A stretch of 64,000 bases of DNA from Symsagittifera roscoffensis (taxonomy: Eukaryota; Xenacoelomorpha; Acoela; Convolutidae): assembly GCF_963678635.1 (NCBI RefSeq), contig NC_087064.1, positions 34,510,369-34,574,368 on the forward strand. The letters are read 5' to 3'. The translations under genes were made by a program, and so were the position numbers. This document shows positions 1-12,934 of this stretch, piece after piece. The notes beneath the pieces are model-generated. The model ran no database searches and was not told where the DNA came from. It worked only from the letters and a program-made list of their open reading frames with translations. Each line of letters opens with the position of its first letter. Position 1 is the stretch's first letter.

Positions 1-1029
1 CTACAGCTTCTTTAGCTCCTTAAATGCTGCTTTTTTAACTTGTTTGAAGAGCGGAAGTCTTGCTCTTCGTAACAGTCTTTCAATCAATTCACATGTGAGG
101 TTAAGAAAAAAAGGTCCGATAACTATTGACTCAAGAGCCAGGGACACTATCTTTTCTGCTTTTGTACCTCAATCAGCCATAGCCGATGAGCGGTTTGCTT
201 GTGACATGAATTCATGAGTGCACTACAGCTCAAAGGCCACTAAAAAATATTCACCCACTCTAGATAGAAAAAATTAGGCTTCCATGTCTAGTTCACTAAA
301 TTGCTAAGATATGCGAACGCCATCAAAAACAAGGTTGGGACATTAGGTAATCACTTTTTTTATTATACTGTGTATATTTGATCCATTTCAGATGGAACAA
401 CCAAAAACTCGCCAAATTTCGACATAATCAGATTAAAAGCGCTCAAGTAATTAACTTCTTCAGACGCTCACATCAGGACAACAACTCTTGAAATAACTCC
501 AGACACGATCAAGTTATTTAGCTATAACTCAAGAAATTTTTAAAGTAGCGCTCAAGAATTTTTGGATGATCAGTTCAATTCAGTTGGAAAGCTCCCCAAT
601 CAGGTTGGAAACAAGTTCAGTTAAACTGGTGAAACTTGCTACAGAGTCTCGTATTTTTGTAACCAGTCGTTGTGTTCTCTGTCTGGAACAAGACAACTCT
701 ACTCAAGTAAGATACTTACAAACAATTGGCAGATACAATATGACTCTTGTCTGATTTCTATTGATTTTCCTGTTGACCTGATTTCTGATTCTTTTCTTTC
801 AGTTTCCGCAAAGTAATTGAGCATGACAGGGCCAATTAGCAACTTTAAATCAAAAGAAATTAAACTTCCTTTATAGGATCATTTTTTTTTATCGGATCTG
901 CTGTTTTTCCCAACCCTTCGACATTTTTTTGTTAGAAGCCAATCGATTTTGTTAAAACTTTTCATGTGTTTAGATGAGTTTATCTGTTCAGAACCAACTT
1001 CAACAATTTTGTTTGACATAATAGGTCCA

Positions 1030-1275
1030 AGAAAAAGCATTTTATTTTAAGAGAGTCAGCATTTCGATCCTTTTACCCAGCTTTTTCCTGTCGGCACAGA
1101 ACAAATTCGAACATCTCCAGATATAACTCAAATTTTCTATCAAAATTGATAACACCGTCTAGCTACAACAGCGCAGTTTCGTATGATAGCCTGCTCAATA
1201 TTACTTCTTTTGAGTTTTGAAACACTCCTGGCGCTCAAGCCAGACCCATTGGTAGTCTTTTCCACTTATAGAAAA
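1030..1275 (-). pseudogene. Gypsy reverse transcriptase fragment
   Basis: The minus strand reads FYKWKRLPMGLA, then APGVFQN, then YLDGVINFD-like and KAG-K-KC-F blocks at the spacing of the Ty3/Gypsy RT palm (family pattern: MPFGL-NAP-FQ, then YLDD, then the L-KAGLKL--KC-F block). The catalytic YLDD is altered to a LDG form and several stops interrupt the frame, so it cannot encode an active enzyme. This is the clearest family diagnosis in the left arm. The region is absent from the second copy at 4.7-7.0 kb. Confidence 0.6.
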
Positions 1276-1966
1276 CCATCGGCGTGAAAAAGGTTGTAAG
1301 AGTTTATCAGTCTTCATCTAGTGATATTTAGAAATGACAAGAAATAGTATCAAGGTTCAAGAAGACATGTAGTATTTCAGTGAGTTAATCCATCGTAGGG
1401 GCCAGCTTGGCCGTTTGATCTGATTGATTGTTTAGTCATCTAAAATCAACTATTATGAAAACCGTCTTTATTCTTTCCGAGTCTAGATAGAGCTGCCCTA
1501 TTCGAGAAGGTTGGTTTAACTAGGTCGCCTTTTTAACAATGTTCCAGAAATTTTTTTTTGGTTTTTTTTTCAAAGTTTGTACTTTCGCGTGCCCACCGAA
1601 AAGTTTTGCGCTGACTTTTGATTTGATTTTGTGTTTGATTCCATCTGAAACTCCTCAGTTTAGTGAACTGCCTGAAAAAAACTGGTTTAGTCTGTGAAAC
1701 ATCATCTGTACTTTTCTTTCTTGTGGTGACAATTATGCACCATTAATCGTGGCTGCTAATACTGCGGTCGTTCCTTGCTAATTAAGAGTCCGTTAACTTG
1801 AATCATCTGATTGCAAAAATTGATGTAATATGCAAATTGCTTTCCTGGTATGTAATATTAGCTTAAGCTGGCATGTTCTATTTTACTGAAAATGTTTTCT
1901 TTTGCTGACACTTATCATTGAATCAGCGTACGTAGGGCCATGTTTTCTTCATTTTCTTGTATGCAC

Positions 1967-2149
1967 TTAAATAAAGCTTCTTGGCTGTTGCGAGTGCATT
2001 TCTCTCTCTGCTTTTGAAAGTTTTGGACAGCGGTCGTTGTTTGTGCTGACTGCAGAGCATTTTTTTTTACCAATGTCTAGAATACATTCTCGATCTATCG
2101 TGAAATCCAGCCCAGGAAAGCAGGGTGAGCAGTTATCCGCCGTTATCAA
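1967..2149 (-). pseudogene. Retroelement protease-end fragment, copy A
   Basis: The frame contains GLDFTIDRECILDIGKK. This matches the C-terminal part of retroviral-type aspartic proteases in Ty3/Gypsy polyproteins (pattern LG-DFL---C-ID). The 60-codon open stretch is flanked by stops. A homologous stretch sits at 6006-6296. Confidence 0.45.
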
Positions 2150-2999
2150 ACAGTCGTGGTCGGTTTTTTTTGGATTTTATTCTCATTTGGATTCCCATGA
2201 GCAGCATAGTGCTTATTATTTTCAACGCTGATTTTTAAGCCGCTAGTTTTTACTATTAAAAACCCTATAATTCTCGGATTTCCAAGCCGTTCATAACTGT
2301 CGAAATTTATGTCTAGAAGACCATTACCAAATTTGCGTTCAATCTCAACTCCGTATTGAAAGATTTGATTTTGTTATTGGTGCATACCTTGATTACGCTG
2401 ATGTTTTCTGTCCTTTTACCCCAAACAGAGTTTCGTTTAAGGTGGGTTAGAGCATCACAATTGAGAAACAAATACGGCAATTTTTTTACTCTTTTTCCCA
2501 CGTTGACAACAATTGCCATAGTTGTTTGCCCTTTCGCAATTTTTTTGAGTTTTTTTTTGCGCGTATTTGCGCCCAGGATGAGATTTTTGCATCTTTTGAT
2601 CCTTTTTCCAAAATCAATTTTAATCGCGTCGCTTTTCTTCTCAGTGACTGCTGTCTCTTTGACGATCAATTCACTGGGTATAATTTTTACTAACAACCGA
2701 CATCTGTTGAAGAAATGTATTCACCGACTCTATCAGTATTTCTGTTCCATCCCTCTTTTTGCCTGCTTTTGGCGTCGTTGCTTCCTCTTACCCAATTCGT
2801 ATGACCGTCTCCAGGTGAAGTGTGTGCTCTAATTCGTTAACGATGTTCATGACCTTGTCTCTAATTATCTTGCAGAAAGTAAGTCAGTTTTGTTGACTGC
2901 GGTAGACCTAATCGAGAGAACATCGAAGCCCAAAGTGATGCCCTATGTCTTGGGTTTTATCTGGGCACACTTTCAGCTCTGCAAATTTCCTAGAAATTC

Positions 3000-4700
3000 T
3001 CCTAATATTTCTGCTGGCTGACCTCGAAAGACCACTGGTTTTCAATTTAATAGCATTTGAAAAACCTCAACGGTTTAAACATAGCTATTTCTATTAACAT
3101 TTAGAGGGGTAAGGTAAATTTCGATCGGTTGCGGAAAACCATTGAATGCCTTCGGCAAAAACCTCTTGATCGAACGAACTTGCCGTTGTCGTTTTTATTT
3201 CGCACCTCACTTCTTTCTTATCCAATTTATTGCTGCAGTTGGAGACTTTTTAAGTTTAACCAGTTTTATCAGCTTAAATTATTAATTTCAAGGTCCCCGA
3301 ACTACAATTTATCCGCTGTGAGATCTGAAAGTGATCAGTTTTTAGAAACAACTTTTTGGTTTTTTGTTCAATTTTTTTAATTAAAATCAGACTAAATAAA
3401 CCTCGTTTTTCACAATTAACTAGAATATTACATTACAAAACAGAAAAAAATCCAAATTAATCTTTTCGTTCCCGAATTTCCAGGTTCTCTCATTGAACAA
3501 GGATTTTTACTGTTTTCAACAACTTCTTCGATTTTTTTTTGTTTTTCTGAGAAGTTCGACAATTTTGAGCAATGGATTTTTTTCAATTTTTAATTTTTGT
3601 CTCTGCTGCCACTATAGGTTCTGCCCAACGCCTGCTTCTTTAGGGTTGATCAAGAAATAAGTGCAATTGAATTGAGATCGAAATTGTATGAAAATTCAAC
3701 TCATAATGTCTCGAAATAAATTTAAAAATTTTAACAAGATAGCACAAATGATCAATTAATATCTTTGAGTTGTTTCAGGGAAAATATAGGTCAATCAGTT
3801 AATTCTGATGTGTATTCAATTATTTTGGTCTTTCCGGGTCATCCCGTTTCTATCCTTAACTTCAAAAAAATTGGTTCTCCCAGATTACGACTTTCCGTAT
3901 CTGTTAACTTTATAAACCTGTCAAATTCATATGACAATATATAAAGCAAACTATTTTCGACCTAAGAAGGTGTTTGCAAAAATGGAAAAGATTTTTTTCT
4001 GCGTTTTGTCATTTCTCAGATATCATAAAAAGACTTTGGCAACTAAAAGCAATCGAGCGGTCGCAATTTGAAAAAGGATTTGCATCTTTTTAAACTGCTT
4101 TCACACAAACCAATAAGTACAGTGTTGGGAGTTTCAAATTTTGGGAAAGTTTATTTTTGAGCTTTCTAAAAAAAAATGTGAAAAAAACCATAAAAAACAT
4201 CATATCTCAAAAAAAAAACAGAAGTAAGAGCAGTTTTATTCGGAGACAAGAGTTGCATCATCTGTGAGTTCTCTGACAGCTTTCAACTACTGTTCGGCTG
4301 TTCGGAATTTCAAACGTTGAACAAAGTTTTTCAATTTAAAAATTCTGAAAAATTTTGAAAAAAACTCATAAAATAGTTACACTCATTTTTTTTAGAGTTT
4401 TTAATACCTTTGTTCGATGAAAAATTTAAACAAGACCAAACAAAGTGTTTTATTCAATGTATGATAATGACAACAAGAAAACTACAGTTTACCTACAATG
4501 TTCTCCTACTCAATTTTTTGGTGTTTCACTCACGTCGCAGGAAATAAATTGGCTAAATTTTCAAATCAGTTGTTCTCTCAAGATACAAATTTAGCACTTT
4601 TGACACATTAAATTTGACTGCAAATGTCTATGCGCACAACAACTAATTCATTAACAAGACAATTAGGCAGTTATAGAGACCAATTTATTCCGTAGTACAC
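3000..4700. other. AT-rich stretch between retroelement copies
   Basis: No coding or RNA feature is supported. It could hold decayed LTRs of the flanking copies, but no repeated ends were found by eye. Confidence 0.3.
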
Positions 4701-4703
4701 CTT

Positions 4704-7030
4704 TTGCGTCTTTTAGATGATATTTGTCTAGACTTTTTGTGCCTCTGGGACCATAAAAAGCTTTCCGTCTTCAGCCAGCATCTTGATGTAGTTCCTTCTT
4801 TTGCCCTTGTCTTGGTGGCAAAGAAGGAATTACGTTTAGAGATATTCTTTCACGCGGCTACAGGTACGGGCAGCAACCAAAAATTGATTGGAGCTGAGAG
4901 GCGCAGTATGTAAGTCACTATGCCCAATATTGACTCAGTCGCTTCCAGAGTAGTTATTTTGCAAAAATTCCTGCTTTTAAATTATCTACAGTTTCTTTAG
5001 CTCCTTCAATGTTGTTTTTAAAGCTTGTTTTAAGAAGGATTTTTTGCTCATTGTAATAGTCATTCACTCAATTAACAGATGAGGTTTAGAAAAAAACACC
5101 CGATAATTATTGACTCAAGGGCCGGGGACACTATCTCTTTATCTTGTGTACCTCAATCAGCCAAAGCCATTTCGTCATGGTTTGCTTTCGACATGAATTC
5201 TTGAGGTTGTTACAGCTTAAAAGCCACTACTAAAACACGCCCCACCTTAAGTAGATAAAAACACGCTTCAATGTCTAGTTTTCTTAATTCTCAAAACAAT
5301 CGAACGCCATCAAAAAGAAGTTTGGGACATTAAGTAATCAATTAGTTTTTGTTTGACAGTGTTCATTTGATCCCTAGCAGAATGAACAACCTAAAATTTG
5401 GCAAACCTGAAGAGAATCAGATGAAAGCGCTCAATTATTTAATTTCCTCAGACAATCACACCAGGACAACAGCTCTGGAGTTAGCTCCAGACACTATCAA
5501 GTTATTCAACTATAATTCAAGAAGGGTTTAACGTAACACTCAAGAAGTTTCGGACCGGCAGTTCAATTCAGTTGGTAACCAATTTAGTTGGACTAATGAC
5601 CCCTGCTTCAAAGTCTGCAATTTAGGACCGACTCGTCGTGTTCTCTGTCAGGAACAAGACAACTTTACTCAAGTACGGTACTTACAGAAAATTCGCAGAT
5701 ACAATTTGACTGTTGTCTGATTTCTATCGACTTTTCAGCCAATGATCTTTCGCTTGACTTGATTTTTGAGTCTTTCTTTTCAGTTTCTGCAAAATAATTG
5801 AGCATAACAGGGCCAATTAGAAATTGCGAATCAAATCAAACTAAATTTCTTTTATATGACCGACTGGCAATTTTAATAACCAATTGTAGTTTTTCCCATT
5901 CTTCGATAATTTTATCAATGAATCAGCTACAAACAGTCCAATTTTTTCTTCATTGTTTTTGTGCCCCCAATCAAACCTTTCTGTTTAATGCGACTGGCAC
6001 CGTTTCTATCTTTGAAAACTATTTTTACTGGTTTTCCAAACCTGCCGGGGATTCGTGCATTTGTCTCTGCTATTGAAAGTTTTGGACAACGGTCGTTGAT
6101 TGTGCTGATTGTACAGCATTTTTTCACCAATGTCTAGAATACACTCTTGATATACCATGAAATTCAACCCATGAAAACAGGGGAAGCAGTTGTTTGCCGT
6201 TATTAAAAATTCGTGGTCGAACTTTATGGAGTATGGTTTCATTTGGATTTCAGCTTGAATAATGCTAACTATTTTTAACGCTGATATGTTTGCCAATAAT
6301 TTTTTCCTATTAAAAGTTCCTAATGTACTCAGCTTTCCAAGCCGTTCATAACTGTTGAAGCTTCTGTCCAGCAGTCCATTACCAAATTTCCGTTTAATTT
6401 TTACTCAATTAATTCTGTTTAATTATTTGGTTTTGTTAGTGGAGCACACCGTGATTATGTTGGTGCGTTCTGCCCTTTTACTCCAAAAAAATTTTCGTCT
6501 GATGTGGATAGAACTTCCCAAAAGGAAAACAAAATATCTTTGACCCTTTTGCCATATTGTCGACAAATGTCATAGTTCAATGCCCTTTTGTGGTTTTCAA
6601 TTTTTGCACGTATTTGCTCCTGGGATTGAAATTTTTGCATCTCTTGATCCTTACCTCCAGAATCAATTTTCTTCGCGTCGCTCTCCTTCCCGTTGGCTGG
6701 TGTCTCTTCAATAATTAACGCTCTGGGTATAAGTTATAAAAACAACCGACTTCTGTTGAACAAACTTTTTCACCCATTCTATCAGGATTTCTGTTCCATC
6801 CCTCTGTATGCCTGCTTTTGGTGGCGCTTGTTCCTCTTACCCGATTTTATTGATTGACACCAGGGGAAGTGCGCGCTCTAATTGATTGCCGATTTTCATG
6901 ATTTTGTCCCAAATTATCTTGCGGAGTCTAAGTTTATTCTGAATGATGTGGATCAATTCGAGAAAACCTCTCAGCGCAAAACGATTTCGTGTGCCTTGCG
7001 TTTTCTCTGGGCACATCTTCAGCGCTGCTA
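4704..7030 (-). mobile_element. Degenerate Ty3/Gypsy-type retroelement, copy B (internally deleted)
   Basis: 4987-5900 resembles 1-960 and 6060-7030 resembles 2000-3000. The ~1 kb that holds the RT core in copy A is missing here, so the protease-like part (6006-6296) lies next to the more distal part. The lower end (4704-4985) resembles 7308-7565, an integrase-like fragment. Copies A, B and C therefore look like an array of related, differently deleted units on one strand. All frames are broken. Confidence 0.5.
6006..6296 (-). pseudogene. Retroelement protease-end fragment, copy B
   Basis: A 96-codon open stretch contains GLNFMVYQECILDIGEKM, parallel to GLDFTIDRECILDIGKK of copy A. The two together give the pattern of a Ty3/Gypsy aspartic protease C-terminal half. 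The upstream catalytic D-T/S-G motif was not found intact. Confidence 0.45.
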
Positions 7031-7299
7031 ACGAAAAATGCTAACGTTTCTAACGGAAAAAAAACGAATTCCTAAGGTTACGACTTTAAGCATCTAGTAG
7101 TTTATTAAAATTGTATGCTTCATCTGACAGTTTTTAAGGCAACATTTCGTTCCTTTTTCAAGGCGTTGCAAAAATGGAATAAAATTTTTGCCGTATTGTC
7201 ATTTTTCAGAAATCATAAATTAGCAGTGACCTTGCCAAACTCATTAAGCTTATCATGACAAAAGAACTAAAAAAGCTATACTAGAAAATCGGTTGTCCA

Positions 7300-7565
7300 C
7301 CATGATACTATTTAAACAGTTTAAAATTGATTTTATGTTTATATGCAAGTGGGAGTGTTGCGGAGTTCAGCCAGTACCTTGAAATAGTCATCTTTTCCTC
7401 CTTTGTCTCTGTGACAATGAAAAGAAAAACTCTTGAAGTGCCGAGCCGTTTTTTCAGTCGGTGCCAGTTCAGGCAACAATAAATTTTCATTGGAGCTGGC
7501 AGCCGCGGAAGAGAGTCTTTGCCATATGCCGACGCAAAACATTTAACTTATCGAAAATTCCTCAC
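7300..7565 (-). pseudogene. Integrase-like retroelement fragment, copy C
   Basis: The minus strand reads DDYFKVLAELRNTP after a basic stretch. It resembles the end of the Ty3/Gypsy integrase core, where ALLEYRNTP-like sequence is common. A related but more decayed stretch is at 4704-4913. Identification rests on one short motif and is tentative. Confidence 0.35.
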
Positions 7566-9180
7566 TTCTGAAGGACTCTTAAAATAAAATACAATATACT
7601 GAGCGAGTTATTTTTAAGAATAGTCCAGAAAAATACCAAATCCGACGTAGATTTTTTACGAAACAAGAAAAAGGTTGTTGTTCTTTTGCTTATTTCTTAT
7701 CTCAATCTTTTTACGAATGTGCAGGTTGTTTTGATTGACCGAGAAATCTACCGAAAAAGAAAAATCTGAGGATACCGATTTACGAAACGAACTAGTAGAG
7801 CTACAACAAAAAAACATGGATTTAACAAAAAAAACAAGGTGAAAAACTTCAAACACTGAAAAAAGATAGACTATGAGCTCAAATAGAGACACAAGCAAGA
7901 ATTGCTTGATTGTTCAAAATCAACCCTTTGACTGAATTCGTTCCAGAAATCTAACGAGGCACACTTTAAACTACTTCAAAAAATTTCTGAATAAAAACTA
8001 AAAAGAACAAAGGATAAGAGATTGTCACATCTTACCAGTCATCCGCAAGAGAAATTTTCTGCCATGTGTAATTTTGTTTATTGTAATTTTGTTTATTTCG
8101 ATGATAAAAACGAAGTATAACTTGCTCGGCGACAGTTTAAAAAAAAAACAATTTTTTTGAAAAGAAACAATCTGTTTATTATCGCGAGCGTTTGCCTCAG
8201 TGCGAGGCAGAATCTAGATCAATTCTAGGTGCTATAAGACTGATAACAGCAACCAATTATTGTTCTGTCTAGTTTGAACATCTATCTGAAGAAAGTAAAT
8301 GTTCGTGAACTTCACAAAAACAGGTATTTTTTCCATTGCAGCAAACAGCTGAAAGGAGTTGCGATACATCAACAATTAAACGAGAAATAAACTCGGAAAT
8401 TGAAGCCAATGATCAGAAGTCGCATTCCATATAAAACCAAAAACCCGATAGACCGATAAACTGAAAATGAGATTAAAACAAACTCAATCAAAATCTTTTG
8501 TGTTGTTACGTTTGCTTGATTTAATTTTTGCTAATGAATTGCCTGTGAGCGGAAAAAGTCAATTTTTTTACCTTAAATTTCATAGCATTTGTTTTTTTGA
8601 GACCCCATTTATCACGTTGTTAAAGTTTTTTTTTATTTCTTTTTAAAAATCATAAATTTTTTTCTAACTGAAACCACAATAAATTTTTGTTGATAATAAA
8701 TAGAAAAAATGAGTTTTTTCTCAAATTCACTCAGTCCTGTTTGGCTTGCTTCTGATTTCCCTAGCGAGTCTGTTTCTGCTGGGATTTAGGCAGCGCTTGG
8801 CAAGGAGATAACGGACAGCCAGAAATGAGTTAAGTCTAGAAAAAAACTTCGATTAAGTATTTTTTGGGTGATTTGTGACTTTCGCGGCAAGTGTCAGCAT
8901 CTTTATCAAACTCTTTACACACTATGTGTTTAGTCTAATGTTTCTATTATAACTTTTTATGTCACAGTTTTTGACTTAATTTTATTAGTTTTTTTCTTTT
9001 TTTTCTTTCAAAGTTTTTTTTTTGTTTGAACAAAGTCTCATAAAAAAGAGTAAAACTATCAAACATCGGAAAACCATTTGTGTCGACCTAAAAGAAATGA
9101 AGTGACATAATCCGAATGTGGATTAAATTGGGTGCAGTTTTTTTTTGACAGTATCCAATTATCATTAACAGAAACCTTTA
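7566..9180. other. AT-rich stretch, nothing recognised
   Basis: Only short chance frames are present. The 80-codon minus frame at 7656-7898 is low-complexity Phe/Ser/Val sequence opposite an A-rich strand. No gene or RNA is supported. Confidence 0.4.
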
Positions 9181-9187
9181 AAAAGCT

Positions 9188-9306
9188 AACTGTATTAAAC
9201 AAATCAAACTGCATTAACAAATCAAACTGTATTAATCAAACTGCATTAACAAATCAAACTGTTAACTGCATTAACAAATCAAACTGTATTAAACATATCA
9301 AACTGC
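9188..9306. repeat. Minisatellite of AACAAATCAAACTG-type units
   Basis: About six imperfect units built on CAAACTGYATTAACAAAT lie in tandem, some with 9-10 base deletions. The repetitive Asn/Cys/Ile peptide read from it is a by-product. Confidence 0.85.
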
Positions 9307-9369
9307 AAAGGCTTTGTAATATATTTCAAAGACTACTTAAAATGTCAGAAAACAGATCAATTAACTTCA

Positions 9370-11075
9370 ACCAACTTTACAATTTTAACAATAGAAATCA
9401 AAGCAAAAGCGAAAAACCATTTTTGAGTTTTTTTTACTTAACATCTAGATCAATTAACTAACAAAGCTGTAGTATGTTGGAAACACGCTTAGGATTGTTG
9501 ATCATTTCTCATGATGCAACGCAAATTGTTTGCGGTGAACTTAATACAACTTGTACAGGAACCTCAAAATAACCTTTTGATCTGTCAAACTTTTTTAAGT
9601 GAACAATTTGAGACTACTAAACACAATAAAAAAAACACATTAGCACGTAGATCAAAAATGGTATTTGATTTGTAGTTTTCTTATAATTAAGGGAAATTTA
9701 AAAATTTTACAAACGAAAACATTGGATTATTACCTGTGTTATTTGAAACAAAAACAGTAGAAAAATCATCGACTCAAGTTAATTTTTGATTCAGACAAGG
9801 GGAAAAACTGACTACCTTCAAGTTTACACAGAACCTCAGTGAAAACTCAAGATAAAGCTATCAAAATGTTTTTACAATTTCACACACTTTGAGTGTAAAA
9901 CGCATTTTGCAAAATGATTACAGTTCCAACTGAAAATGCTAGACAAATTTCTATCAGAAAAAGGAATAAAGATGAAAAATGAAAAGTCAGAGTAGATAAC
10001 TCCAATAAAAATGAAGCAAGTAAGAAACAGAAACTGCGGCAAAACAATGTCAACCTGAAAATATCCATAAACGGAAAAAAAAGAGCGGGCAAAAAACAGT
10101 TAAGCATCTGATGCCGAACAACAAAAAGTCATAAAACCATCAAAAATTTTACACAAAAATTGAAAATAATTATAGGGACTTTTTCAAACTTACCAATGAA
10201 GTAACCGGTAAAAGTAAACCCGAAAAACTACAAAAATTTGATGAAAAAGTTTTCAATAATTGTTTTTCAACCAAAGGAGAAAAAAGAGCAAAATTGATGA
10301 AAAAAGCAGCATAGCTAGGAAGCAGCGACAAAAATTACATACGATGTTATTAAGGCCGGTTGAAATGACTGACGTTTCTGAGGCTATAAAAAACTCAATT
10401 TCAAGATATAGTACATATTGTTTCAATTTGAATAATTGTTTCTCGAAATCAATAGTAAACAAAAATGCCCCATAGCTGAAAATGTTATTCCGAAACTGTT
10501 TTGAGGAATGAGTATTCCAGCCTGCATCAAAACTGCAAAAATGAATCAGCTTCACAAAAAAGGATCCAAACGTAAGCCAATAAACTGGAGATCAGTTTAC
10601 TTACTTCTCAATGAATATAAAAAATTTGAAAAAAAAAATAATTTACAATAAATCAAACGAGTTTTTCGACCATCAAAAAATTCTACAGATTACATATTTT
10701 CATTTTAGTAATTATTGAAGTTCAATTGATGCCGTTTTGTTACATATCGCAACAATCCGTCTTGAGTGGCGCAATCAAGAGAAATCAACGCAATGTACTT
10801 TTCTTGATCTTGAAAAGCTTTTGACACGGTTGATTGAATACAAATACTAAAAGTGTGAATCTTATGGAATGCGTGATAATTTTTGAATTTTTGACATCCT
10901 ATTTTGAAAACAGGATACAGTTTGCGTATCTCAATAAACGTAAATCGTCACTGCAACAAAATTTTCATACTTTTCTTTATGGTGACAAAACTGCAATTTT
11001 AAATTTAGCATTCGATGACTCAAGCATGCGATATACACAAAAAGTATACATCATCTCAACTTCTTACTTATGAGA
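9370..11075 (+). pseudogene. Decayed LINE ORF2 (reverse transcriptase)
   Basis: RT blocks of a non-LTR retrotransposon lie in the right order on the plus strand. At about 10506-10660 a PACIKTAKM-QLHKKGSK stretch is followed by an INWRSVYLLLNEYKKFEK stretch (family pattern: CLK-AKV-P--KKG--------YRPISLLP---K-FEK). At 10790-10830 is FLDLEK then, one frame off, KAFDTVD. At 10870-10960 is FLTSYFENRIQF-YLN. Then YGDKTAIL stands where YADDTAIL is expected, with the PQGS region deleted. LSFFYLTSRSIN at about 9425-9460 may be the start of the endonuclease domain. Frameshifts and stops make it non-functional. The clade is probably CR1/Jockey/RTE-like and is not resolved. Confidence 0.6.
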
Positions 11076-11079
11076 GTTT

Positions 11080-12934
11080 TAAAACATTCAATGAAATAAT
11101 CTGAAAAATGCCAAGTAGATATTTTATGCATCGTGATAACCAAACAAGACCTAAGTGAAATGTCAAAACAAAAAAAGAACATCTAAAAACTTAACATTTG
11201 GTGCAATTTACAAAATAAAAAACTCGCTGCTTTTAAGATCAAGAAAACGGCTCAGTTGAGTCTTTAACTATGGAATAAAATGGGATTACTTTACCCAGAA
11301 AATATCCAAAACAGTCACAAACAGAAAGAACAACATTTTCTTAGATAACTTCATATTGAAAAAAGAAGTTCTATTGAACTTAATATACAGCTAGTAAATT
11401 TAAAATAACCTTTCAATAGGTTACTTGTAATTTCTTTTTCATTTTTTCTCAGAAAGCTCATATTTGTTTGAGTTTTTTGCATTCTGGTCAAAACCGATGA
11501 ATATCGGAGTTGGATAATTGTAAAACAATTTAAATTTTGCGAGTGGAGAAGTCTGAAAACGGACCAGAATGTCTCATGACTGTCTTTCAGGCTAATGTTT
11601 AATGGTTGTAAGAGCGGTTTTATGACAAGCACTACTGGTATACTAGCCTGAAAACAATTTACTATAATAATATGATTATTTTTGCTTTTTTTGCCACAGA
11701 AGATAGTTTAACATAGCAATTTTGCTAAAAGTTTTATTCCTATTCACCGTTTAAGATATGAATGAACTAAAACAAAACTGAATTGTTTTCATCTTAAAAT
11801 TAAAATAGCTTTTAGAAAAGTTGAAGTTTAGTTTCGCAGTTCGTGGCATTACCAGAAAATTGTTACCAGTAGCCTGTAATACTCATAAAAGCTGAATTCA
11901 TTTTTTTTAGTTTAAGAATATGGATTACAACAATCAACACACTTTGAATATTTGATTCCATTAACTCGAGCTGAAACTTTTAACATTTGAGTTTTTATAT
12001 TATACATCATTCTATCTCATGAGTTTTGCCACTTTTTCACGGAAAAAAACCGACAACTGCATTCAGAATTATGCTCTTGTTTTGCGTTCAGTTAAAACGA
12101 GTTGAAACGAAATGCGTTAGTAACTTGGAGATTAATTATTTAAAATCACACGAATCACATGAATGAAAATTATTGCCGCGCCAATAGAACAAAAGCAAAG
12201 GTTTCGACAGCCGAATTTGCACATTTCTTAACATAAACTTCGTTTTTTTTTGCGTGTGGTGAGAGCGACTGAAAGCTAGATTAATAGGTCTTAACTGGCC
12301 TCAATTTTCCTCAGTTTTTTTTTCAAAAAATGAAATACAAAAACGAACACAGTTTTTTTTTGTTTTTTAATTACAAATTTTTGATATCTGGTAAGCCCCA
12401 GCTGCGTTTTTCGCGGTATTTGCCGACTTTATTCGCTCTAAATCATGCTAAAAAGCAAAATTTCAAATCTCTTTTAAATCTGATTAAATCGACCCTAGCC
12501 ATTCAATCACTGCAGAGAGGGCTTTCAAATGATTTATCATTTGATTCCATCTGATGTTTTTTAGTGATATCTGACTTTGCGTGGAAAAATTAAAGAATCT
12601 ACCAAAAAATCGGACTACTAGTTATTCCATGCTTCGATGTCGTCTAATTTTAACCTTTAACATGTAGAATGACACTTTTGGTAAAAATTTCCATAAAAAA
12701 TTAAATTCTCGAGCAAGCAGTTTGAGTTTTTGGGGAAAACTGATGTCCAAAAAAGTATATTTTCTTTCGTTCACATCAATTGCGGGATAAATTAATTACA
12801 ATAAAATTTCAGGGCAAATTACTTTTTTTCAAACGATTTAATCTAGATAAAGGAGGGTTCAGAAAATATACAAACAAACTCTGGTCTTAAAATTAATTAA
12901 GCTTCTGGGTAAAGTTGTCTTTAGTTTTGAATTT
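11080..12934. other. 3' flank of the receptor gene
   Basis: AT-rich with no convincing frame. The part nearest 12934 should contain the receptor's 3' UTR. Confidence 0.4.
12428..12842 (-). terminator. Candidate poly(A) signals for the GABA-B-like gene
   Basis: Downstream of the stop on the minus strand are ATTAAA at 12842-12837 (about 90 nt past the stop) and AATAAA at 12433-12428 (about 500 nt past). In DNA this AT-rich such hexamers occur by chance, so either, both or neither may be used. Confidence 0.25.

Larger units (their letters stand above)
1..2950 (-). mobile_element. Degenerate Ty3/Gypsy-type retroelement, copy A
   Basis: Minus-strand translation gives, from high to low coordinates, a basic Cys-containing stretch resembling a decayed gag zinc knuckle (about 2480-2620), an aspartic-protease-end motif (1967-2149) and a reverse-transcriptase core (about 1030-1275). 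That order fits gag-PR-RT of Ty3/Gypsy elements. Every frame is broken by stops and frameshifts, so the copy is dead. Its 1-960 and 2000-3000 parts recur, at roughly 80% identity by eye, at 4987-5900 and 6060-7030 (copy B). Copy A keeps about 1 kb between these parts that copy B lacks. The left end runs off the window. No LTR pair was recognised. Confidence 0.55.

Noticed and set aside
2356-2832. 158-codon plus-strand frame with hydrophobic content
   Set aside because: It lies antisense to the decayed Gypsy gag-like region. Its Phe/Leu richness comes from T-rich sequence, and no start context or homology is evident.
9188-9306. CRISPR-like direct repeats
   Set aside because: Units are contiguous and imperfect without unique spacers; the context is eukaryotic. 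It is a minisatellite.
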